Of a DNA stretch of 64,000 nt, positions 55,085 to 64,000 are shown piece after piece; within the stretch, counting starts at the first letter, position 1; every line of letters starts with the position of its first letter. A model generated the notes under the pieces. The model was not told the DNA's origin. It saw only the letters and a list, made by a program, of their open reading frames with translations, and did no database searches. Both the position numbers and the translations under genes were made by a program. The stretch lies in assembly GCA_002270565.1 (NCBI GenBank), contig NQMI01000066.1:1-64000 (forward strand), in the 5' to 3' direction. This DNA comes from Stenocarpella maydis (Eukaryota; Ascomycota; Sordariomycetes; Diaporthales; Diaporthaceae).

Positions 55085-58000
55085 CGTGGGTTGAGAAGAG
55101 GTGCTAGACTGGGAACGGGGGGTCGGGAATTGGTTGCTGTGCTAGGAGGAAGAGGGTCGCAGAAGCCTAGGTAGGTAGTGGGCAGTACCGGAGGTTGGTC
55201 GCAAGTGGGGTCGGGCCAAATCTGATCGCACATCAATGTGCATACAAAAACCCATCCATCCCACCCTTAATTGAATTTCCCAGGGCGGCTAGCCTCAAAA
55301 TCCGGCCAGCCCACGGAAGGAGCGAGTTGTCTTTCCTGCTGCAGCTCTCTTCTGCCCTCTGCCCGTACGGGACTCGTTGCATGCATTCTGCATCTGGATT
55401 CAAACTTGGTCATCTCCATCTGATCTACACTACATGTACTTCAAAGTGCGTCCCCCCCACTGCTCCCAGAGTCTGGGCCCAGCCCGCCCGCCAGCCCACT
55501 CTGCTACTCCAGTCTCACCTCACGCAGCTCGGGCTGATCACGTGGCCCAGATTTGCCGCATTGCGGCAGTACGGATCTCTGCTGAAGGACTCTTGCAGCA
55601 CGCGCTGTATTACTGACAGATCGTCGGCGTGATACGGAGCACTTGTCGGTTCCCTGCTTCCTTCCGCAGATGCCATCTGTCGCCAAGCGACCGCCAGAGG
55701 TGAGCAGCTTCTTCCGCGGCCAGCCGGTGCCAATGGGCGTCCACCTCCTGGGTGCACTAGACCCCAGACGGCTATATGTGTGAGCCGGACGTGTAGGGTC
55801 TACCCAGTGAGCTTCATGCCCGCGTCCTCCAGTCCTTCAGTTGCAGGAGACCGCGCATGTAATGTGCTGCCGTCATCCTGCAACGCAGGGGCAGTCTGGC
55901 AGTCTGGCAGTCGGGCCTGGTCTGCCTACCGGCCGTCGATCCCGCACTGAGCTTCCCAAAACTGCCAGCCACAGGTCACCATTGCTACACAAGGCAATGC
56001 GCATCCAACGACCGGCATAATGCGCGGGTTTGCTGTGCGCCTGCTCCGCCCGGCGCTCGCCCCGCCCCATCGATGCCGCGGAGGAGCAAACAAACCCACC
56101 ACGTCACTAGCCGGGTCAGGTGAAAGCATGCTGGGAAGCCGGCCGACATTACCGTCTGACTGTATGATAACAGTCGCCCTGCGGGCGCGGGTCATACCTG
56201 GGTGTGGAGTGGGCCGTCTCTTGCAGCAGGGCTCACTAGCTCACTGCTGCGACTGATGGAGTCTCTGGGCCAGACATGCACTCGTGAAATGGCCCTATAT
56301 TCGATTCTATTACAATCCGACTTCCTGGAGGTTGTCACCGCGGAGGCTCCAGCGTCACGCGCGGCTGAATACGCCCCCACGCCCAAACCATCGGGGGGCC
56401 CGCTGAATCATGTTCCCAGCTGTCTGGACGCATCTCGTAAAACGCGCTTAGATGGTCTATCCGCCCCTAGCTCGACCAGCAACAAGCATCCCGCGCACTC
56501 TCTCCGGCGAGGCAAGAGTAGTGTAGTCCACCCCTTGACCCCAGCCGGTCGGGTTCGGTTTCATCCCCGCCCCGGGGTCTGGTCAGAGCTTGGCCTAAAG
56601 AGATCACCGATGACGGCCTGTGTCCTGCGACAGGCCATTACCCCGGGCCGCAAAGGTCCAATCTGCGTTGCTCAACAACACAGCCTGACAATGTGATGGC
56701 CTGGATGCTCGACAAGCCAATGGTCAGCTGCAGCCCAAGTCCAGGCCCAGGGGCATGCCGCAAGAAAAAAGAAAAATTATGACAGCTCACGAGGCGTGTT
56801 GCCCAGTTCGATCGAGTCCCGGAGACGTACTCGGAACCAGAACAGGCTGATCATGTAGGCAGCCAAGCGGCAGAGCAAACAGTCTACTTGGGTCGAGACA
56901 GGCAGGACCCTGCTCTTGAATGTCAAGCTGGTAGCCCTGCAGAAGGCTCGCAGCGGGCAACCGAAAACCCCCGGGTGGGCGCCACACCAGGAGGAATACA
57001 AAGGCTGATGGCGAACAATGAGGTATTCGCGTACTCGCCGAGGACGTAACGGGTTCCAGCATGCAAGTGCGATTGTGGCGCGAGGCCATGTTGCGAGTGG
57101 CAACCCGACACGTCCAGGTATGAAGCCTGGAATGGTGGGAAACCCCTCTGAACCCTCGCCATGCCTACGGACGAATGGGTGCCCAGAACACGGTTCTGCG
57201 ATGCATCGATCTTGCAGATTCTCGATGGACAGTGTTGGCGAGATCCAAAAAAGGTACACATCCCCGGTTTTTTGAGCAGGAAGGCAGGCCGCATATCCCC
57301 GAGATAACAGCCGCAAGACCTGTCATTTCATCACTTTGTGCACGCCTGCCACACACCATGCGTACAGGGAATTTTGTGCGACTGTCGCCGCTGCAAGCCA
57401 CTGAGGAATTCAATTTACGTCTGAAGCCTCCCTGTATTAGTATTACCACCACCCCCGTCACCACCCTGTCCCCCAAGCTACATCCAAAAAGAGTCTCGGT
57501 GGCCTTGTTGCAGATCCGATGGACCAGCTGTGTAGTGGGTGGGGGAGGGGGGGGGTTTCGGTTCAAGGGGTCCCCCTGTTGCGACGTGCGAGACCCTCAC
57601 TTTCCGCGAACAAGCTGAAATCATCTGTCGCCAAATTTTCATGTCATCTGAGCCCTGCCTTCGGTGATCTGAAAAGGCAATGGATGAGGGCCGGAGTGAG
57701 GAACAGAATTGCCACAGCATGTCGAGTTGGAAGTGTGCCCTCGGGTGGGACCATCTGGGTCAAATATCAAGAAGCTCTGATCGCGCGATGCCCCAATTTG
57801 AGCCGAGGGAGGATTCCACACACAAGGCAGGGGCACCGACGCATGCCCAAATTGTGGGGTGTTTGCTCTGACGGGGGGGGGGGCGCGCGTGCGTGCGTGG
57901 TGCGCCATGATGGTCCATGGGGCCACCATCCACCATCTGGGCAGGCAGGCAGGCAGAAGGGGACAATGCATGCGCGGGCAGGGGCGTGTCGAGCAAGCCA

Positions 58001-60184
58001 CCCGAGGACTGCTCCACGTCCCGCTCTTTCAACCACCCCACCCCCTTTCGTGATGGTTGTGGTGGGCTCGTCTTCGGGACTGTCTGTGATTACAGTGCAA
58101 CTCGGCTCGGAGGCGAGTGGGGTCTTTTGGGGTCGCAATGAGGGCTACTCCAGACGGGACGGACCCGAGTGCAGCACGCGTACATATCCTCTGGACTTGT
58201 TTGCGCAACATCAGAAAAGCAAGCTGCAGGAATGATATATCGGGGGTACCGTGCTGGTGCCTCGGCCGGCAGTCGGCAGTACGGCCTGCCTTGTATTATG
58301 GACTCCTGCTCAGACGTCGACGAGTGCTTCGAGCCGTCCACGCAGGCTGCTGCATGCTGGGATATCATAGCGTCTACGCAGTATCTTATGAGTGCAGACC
58401 ATGTATGCACCCAACTGCCCTCCTTCCCAAAGGGCAGGGCATGCCTTTCCTGGCGCCGGGACGGAATCGGTGGGACTTGCCGTTGGCTCCCATAAAACCC
58501 CCACACGTCCCCCGTCCCAGGTACTCGAGCTTCCATTCATCCCACTTCTGAGTTCCCAGCAGACAGACGACAAAAGACCACAGAAGGGGACCTGACATCT
58601 TGGACTTCCGTGCGAGCCTAGATCCGCGGCAAAGGCCGGGAACCGTGGCCGGTCTCACCAAGCAAGCTCCCACGAAATCCGGGGTAGTGGCCAGAGCCGC
58701 CCCGTGTTTTTCTTTGGTTTTCCTTGTCAAACGGCAGCCTTAATCTCGACGCCGCCCTTGAACGACCATCCGCGGCGGCAATCAAACGGCGGGCCCTCTC
58801 GTGTGACGGCCCATTCTCGACACTCAGAGGTTGCGCTGCTGGAGTCCTGGGCCTGGTCCTCGTGCAAACCCCACGCCCGCTGCAGGGCCGCCATTGTCTC
58901 TGTGAGCCACACAAGGCTTTCTTTCCGGCCTTCTGTCTCCCAGAAATCCACATCCCCGCCAGCCACTCCAGGTCAGTCGAATGTGTGTGGTCTGTGTGTG
59001 CGTGTGTGCTTGCGTGCGCGCTCTCCTGGCCCCTTCTCCATCCCCATGCATCATTCCTCATGTGGACTCTGATGGATGTGATGCCGCTGCACGCTGCCCT
59101 TGACCTCCCGCCCATCTCCAGCCCGCCGGGCTGGATCTCTGTCATCCCCCTTCACGCGACAGGGCCCCCCCTCTTGACTCAGAGCCCTGGTAGCTGTGTT
59201 GGTTTGCTTCCGAGTCCGCTTCATTTGTGGTTTATTTTCGTTATCGGCTGTGGCAAATAAATTTTCAGCAGAGAGGCGCGTCTTGCTGCACCACGGTACT
59301 GCTGATGGGCTCTGGGGCAAATCTAGCCCTTCTCACCCTTCTCGTCCCACGCCCTTCTGCGCTTGTCCGCGTCGTTGGCGGAAATGCAGCGGGTGTGGTG
59401 GTGTGCTGCCCCCGCCGCCTCGCTACCTCGCTGCCTCGCTCTAGTCCGTCCCGCTACTGCCCACATATTTCCGTCTATACTCCTCCGTCCTTGCTTTCTC
59501 GCCTCTCTTTTCACACACGCGCGACCCGGCCCACCTGTCTTACTGTCCTCAAAGCCCGGCATACCTCTGAATGCCCTGCGCGATTCAAAGCTGATCTTTC
59601 ATAGACAACTAGCAAGCTGTGCTGGGCCTGTGTACCCTGAGGCGATATCCTTCTGCCTCACAAAGGCCTGCAGCGACTTCAGACTACGAGGGCTCCACCC
59701 ATGTTCTCGCCGAAACGCCCTCGATCATGACATCTTGAACTGCGGCACTATTACTCGGGAGTGTTTTTTCTTCTCCCCTCTCAGCAACGGAGTTTAGCTC
59801 AAACGCACGCATTGGCGTCAAAAAGCGAGCGAACCACAACTCGATCTGGGAGGATCCTAGTGGGAACAGAACTATTGAGACGTACGGATATTCAACTTCA
59901 GGATCCTGAACTGCTGAGCTGCAGTGCGACCGATTTTAGTTGACGATATCCGATTTGCCCACTGTCAACCGGCCTGCGCAAAACCGAGTAACTGGTCAGC
60001 TGCCGACGCAGCACCAACCCCTCGTGCCGTGTCACGAACGGCACAGTATCCACCGGCAGGTGTCAGCCACATGATACCAGCAGTCGGTTGTTCTCTGATT
60101 GAGAAGAAAGACAAACGAGGAGCAGCTAACCGCGGAGAAAGCCCTCAAGAGAGAAGCTGATTGGCCAATCAAGAGCCCGAAGCC
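55085..60184. other. 5.1 kb gene-free interval upstream of the C2H2 regulator
   Basis: The longest stretch here without a recognisable gene. The open frames are many, overlap on both strands and show no family motif; GC content is high, so chance open frames are expected. It contains the SAP30-like promoter (near 55.1 kb) and, presumably, the promoter and long 5' UTR of the C2H2 gene. Low-complexity items include a G run at about 57874-57882 and a TG/TGCG-rich stretch at about 58978-59020. A missed gene of unknown family cannot be excluded. Confidence 0.5.
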
Positions 60185-63100
60185 ATGACGTCGGTACTAG
60201 CCTCCCATCCTGGTGATATCCAGCTGGCCATGTCTCCGACCCAGGAGCCAACCCCGCCAGATAACAGTAGAATGGGCGACAATGACCGGGCCCGGTCGCT
60301 AAGCCAGGGCGATTTGAAAGCGGAGTCTCATGATAATGATATGGACGATGACCACGCTGATGATGGTGCGGACTCATCGGAGGGCGAAGATGGACCTGCG
60401 CGCAAACGGCGCAGAAGCCGCAAGGGGCTGGACAAGAAGTTTGACTGTCCTCACGACGGCTGTGGCAAGAGTTATTCGAGGGCTGAGCATTTGTGAGCAG
60501 GTCTCGTGCCCGGGAATTGCTGGGCGACCTACTGACATCGACCGCAGGTATCGGCACCAACTGAATCACAACCCAAAGCAAATATATAAATGTGATTTCC
60601 CTGACTGCTCTCGGCAGTTCGTCCGGTTGGACTTGTGCAACAGGCACAGAGACAGACACACGGCAAAGGGCTCAGCACTCAATCGGAGAGATTCAATGAT
60701 TGGACAAGTCTCACCCTCGGCTGACGGGCGCCATCCGTTCCCCCCCGGCTCACTTTCTCCTGAGGCCAATCGGCCCGGAAGTGGCTATATGGGACCTCAC
60801 CCGCATCCGCATTTCCAGGATGCTGCAGTGAGCCCGTATGCTTCAGTGACAAACACACCACCGGTGTTTTCTCACCCAAACGGACAGCATCACAACACCA
60901 CTAACTACGTGCGGTCGAGTCCTTCATATGGCCCTCTCCCCGGCCAACAAGCGCAACCACAACGCCAGTCCCCGAGTGGCCCGCGGAGGCCCTCGGTGCA
61001 GACAAATCTTGGCCCTTATGGAGTCATGTCTCCAGCTTCTCAACAAGGATACCAAAATCACCCCAGTGACACTCCGCAATCCGCGACACCATATTCTGGG
61101 CATACGAACTTCCCTCCCTTCAGCCTGCCGCCATCTAACTTTGCATCAACAGTGTCGTCAGCGACTGTGCCCCATGATAGTGGGCAAGCCTATGCACCTC
61201 AACAAGGCGGGAGTGAATATCCCCAGGGACAGCCCCAACCCGCTGCTGAGATGGTACTCTTGGAGAACATGAGCAGCCAGACGACTATACCTGTGTTTGG
61301 GAGCGACAGTGTTCTTCATAAATCACCATATGTCGGTATGCCCGAAGACTTTATGGCTTATTTATTTAACACCCAGGGGCCTGATGGCAACCCCTTGAAT
61401 CACATGGTGCCTCAGTACAATAAGTAAGTTACTATCTCCCACTTTGCGAAAATTGCTCGCATCGCGCCACTGCGGGACATGATGGGCGACTCATGTGTTT
61501 CGGTCCTTATTGCCAAAGCTTGATTCCCAGCGTGGAAAGCGGCACTTGTGCCAAGAGTCTTTGTGGCAGTCTGAAAGCTAACTTTGAGAAGCTACGGAGA
61601 CCCTGCTGCACGATACAGTGTCCCATATTACGGGACGGAGCCTAATCAGATGGGTTACTTCCCGAATACTGGGCCGCAGCAAGTCATGGCAGTGAACAAC
61701 TTGTTGGACCAAAACCTCCCGGAGACGGTACTTTCTGAGGAGAAAGCCAATGAGATCTTCGAGTTCATCAAGGAGCGATTCCACGAGAATGGGCGCGCCC
61801 CAGTCGAGCACAAGAGAGAAAGCTTCATCGAAGGCGAGCGCACCGACGAGCATATGCTGAGCCGCAAGATGATGCAAGCCTACATTGGCTCGTACTGGTT
61901 GCACTTTAGCGACCAGATCCCTATACTCCACCAGCCCACGTTTTCCCCAGACCGTACCCCAACCTTGCTCCTCATCTCAATAATGACAATTGGCGCCGCC
62001 AACCTCGACAAGGCTCACGGCAAAAACGTCACAGATCTCGGGGCTGAACTGTCGAATTTCCTGGCCTGGCATCTCAGGTGGGAAACCTTCATGGACACAA
62101 ATTTCAGGCCCCCAGCGAAGCTATGGGTTTTCCAGACGCTTATACTCTTGGAATTGTATGAGAAGATGTACTCGACGAGAGAACTACATGAGCGAGCACA
62201 TATCCACCACGCCACGACTATTACACTGATGCGACGCGGCCGGTCTTTGATCGGAAAGTCTGCTTTGGACTCCCCTCCTAACCCAAGAGACGACAAGATG
62301 GGCTCCCGGCACTCATCTACCTCTGGAGTTGCCCACACACCGGATGAGTGGTGGAACCACTGGATTACCAACGAGGCCACCCGTCGTGCTGCTTTCGCGG
62401 CTTTTGTTATTGACTCGATACATGCGACAATGTTCGGACACTCCACGGTCATGGTGGCGCACGAGATGCGGTTACCCCTGCCTTGCGATGAGAAGCTCTG
62501 GAGGGCCCAGAGCGGAGCCGAGGTTGGCCGAATCGAGGCTAACTTGTACTCCAATGGTATCAAGCCCGTGCCGTTCCTCGAGGGCTTAAAGCGTACGCTC
62601 AGTTCGCAGGAGGTTCAGACGAACTCTTTCGGAAGAATGATTCTCATGGCTGGACTGTTGAACGTCAGCTGGCACATGAACCAGCGAGACCTCCAGGTGA
62701 ACTCATTGGGTGGCGGTGTTTCCTCTGCCCTGGGCGGACGGGACAAGTGGCGCGGCACGCTCACGCGAGCTTTCGACTCGTGGAAAGGAGACTTTGACAA
62801 GTCACTAAAACGAGGTGACAATCCATCAGACCCGTACAGCAGTTTTGAACCAACCGACCGTAACGACGCGAATGTTGTCTTTGAGAGCCGCGTGGTTCTT
62901 CACAACCTTGCGCATCTGGCCATGCATGTCGATATTGTCGACTGCCAGATTTTCGCGCGGGCCAAGCGCCTTCTCGGCAGGGCCATCGGGGCACAGGACC
63001 TCAGCAGCGCACAGCGACGGATGAAGGACATTTGGGCCCCTTCCGTCCGGGCGAGAGATGCCACTTGGTACGCATTGAAGTTCCTCAGCTCGGTCCTCCT

Positions 63101-63512
63101 GGAGCAGAGCGGGAACCCGCCCCCGAACGGCTACAACAGCAACCCGCACTCGTACTCGGACACGGACCTGCCGTACTACGCCCGCGAGGATGTCCTCCTG
63201 AACCGCCCGTGGGTGCTGTACTTCGCCGCGCTCGTGGTCTGGAGCTACGGGCACGCGCTGGAGGGGCCGTGCCCGGACGCCGTGGTGCCGACCTCCAGGG
63301 CGGAGCGCGTCCGCGAGATGAGGGAGTACCTGATGGCGTACGGCGGGACCAGCTACCCGGAGGACCTGAGGACCATGAAGGGGCTGAACAAGAACAGCTC
63401 GCTGATGCTGGTGCTGAAGGAGACCTTCCTCATGACGAGGTGGGAGCTACTGCACGAGGGCGCGACGTTGCTGAACAACTGCGTGAACCTCAACGCGGGG
63501 ACGATGGTTTGA
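60185..63512 (+). CDS. C2H2 zinc-finger transcription factor with fungal-specific domain
   Basis: Nuclear regulator of about 1034 residues that joins two N-terminal C2H2 fingers to the fungal-specific transcription factor domain, an arrangement known in Pezizomycotina (the Cmr1/ADR1-like group). Exons 60185-60492, 60548-61423 and 61592-63512 join in phase. ATG at 60185; a TTG at 60161 was rejected. A basic NLS-like run, ARKRRRSRKGLDKK (about 72-85), precedes the fingers: C88, C93, H106, H110 and C118, C123, H136, H140. Intron 1 cuts finger 1. A Pro/Gln/Ser-rich stretch follows (about 150-400). The fungal domain runs about 430-800 (SYWLHFSDQIPILHQPTF, TIGAANLDKA, WVFQTLILLELYEKM). The target genes are unknown. 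It sits downstream of a 5-kb gene-free interval. Confidence 0.92.
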
Positions 63513-64000
63513 TGAGTTTGACGAGTTTGACGACCAATCATGACATGCGGAAGTCGGCCACGGGCGACTTGCCGGAATTTTGAGGCTTGAAAGCCGAGTT
63601 TGTGTGTCTCTCTCTGGGATACGAGAGTGGATTTGTTCATTTTCTGGACGGGCTCATTGTTGAAATTGGAGGCTTTGTACACTTAAATACCCCACGTGCG
63701 TTGCTACTTAGGCTGTACGTCTCCTACTCTGATTCGACGCTATATATTGGAAGCAAAACAAATTGGAAGACGGTGGGGTATGTACCTTATCCGCAAACCC
63801 GACAGAACCGCCACCTCGACGTGCCGATACCCCCAGACGTTTACATGCATGCCCATCCATGCCTGTCCTGCAATTAAGCTTCATCCTTGGAACCATATCC
63901 GAAGCACATCCGCCCAGGCTCGGGCCATATACCGTCACACCACGTTGCATTTCATACAGAGGTGTATATATCGCCCAATGTGGATGCCCAGTTCACATAC
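63513..64000. other. 3' flank of the C2H2 gene to window end
   Basis: Contains the 3' UTR of the C2H2 gene. AT-richer than the coding part. No further gene start is recognisable before the window ends. Confidence 0.5.

Noticed and set aside
57519..58235. 238-residue open frame on +
   Set aside because: Overlaps several frames on both strands and shows no motif; in GC-rich sequence such length arises by chance.
60330..61427. 365-residue frame covering the C2H2 exon 2
   Set aside because: Its first part is out of frame with finger 1; the correct exon starts at 60548.
1..64000. tRNA or rRNA genes
   Set aside because: I looked by eye for B-box/T-loop-like sequences and conserved rRNA segments and found none convincing; a covariance-model scan would be decisive.

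Overview
The window looks like a piece of a filamentous ascomycete genome (Pezizomycotina, probably Sordariomycetes). The genes have short GT-AG introns of about 50-340 bp. The families are typical of such fungi: Zn2Cys6 and C2H2/fungal-specific-domain regulators, a LaeA-like methyltransferase, a CYP57/pisatin-demethylase-like P450, a 14-TM MFS exporter, Mdj1 and a SAP30-like protein. The transposable elements carry the C-to-T / G-to-A signature of repeat-induced point mutation (RIP). The species cannot be named from the sequence alone.

Layout. (1) 1-3.66 kb: remnant of a Ty1/Copia retrotransposon on +, cut by the window edge and interrupted at 2534-2601 by Tn5/Nextera mosaic-end sequence, which is an assembly artefact. 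(2) 3.66-9.6 kb: gene-poor, with an AT-rich patch near 8.6-8.9 kb and no gene I can name. (3) 9.6-13.1 kb: a GC-rich island with a medium-chain dehydrogenase/reductase gene broken by a CAA-to-TAA-type nonsense codon, then an intact SET-domain protein. (4) 13.1-22.5 kb: an AT-rich RIP block holding a complete Ty3/Gypsy element (LTRs 14058-14518 and 20942-21385). Its right LTR abuts a truncated pogo/Fot1-like transposase on the - strand. (5) 22.5-64 kb: GC-rich gene territory.

Genes in part 5, in order: LaeA-like methyltransferase (-), P450 (+), JmjC/KDM8-like protein (+), F-box protein (-), proline-rich cyk3-like transglutaminase-fold protein (-), MFS exporter (-) divergent from a Zn2Cys6 regulator (+), Mdj1-like mitochondrial DnaJ (-), SAP30-like Sin3/HDAC subunit (-), and a C2H2 regulator (+). 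I rebuilt exon structures from splice sites, reading phase and family motifs. P450, F-box, MFS, Zn2Cys6, Mdj1, SAP30 and C2H2 all close in phase. The methyltransferase has one junction that does not close, and the cyk3-like gene has an apparent 1-nt frameshift.

How they may work together. P450, MFS exporter, Zn2Cys6 regulator and LaeA-like methyltransferase are types often found with secondary metabolism. Here they are interspersed with housekeeping genes and no backbone synthase (PKS, NRPS, terpene cyclase) is present, so I do not call a biosynthetic cluster. The divergent MFS/Zn2Cys6 pair is the most plausible regulatory unit. I found no convincing previously undescribed system. The notable signals are the adapter artefact, the RIP-damaged nested transposons, two probably damaged host genes, one junction-defective gene, and several low-complexity repeats.
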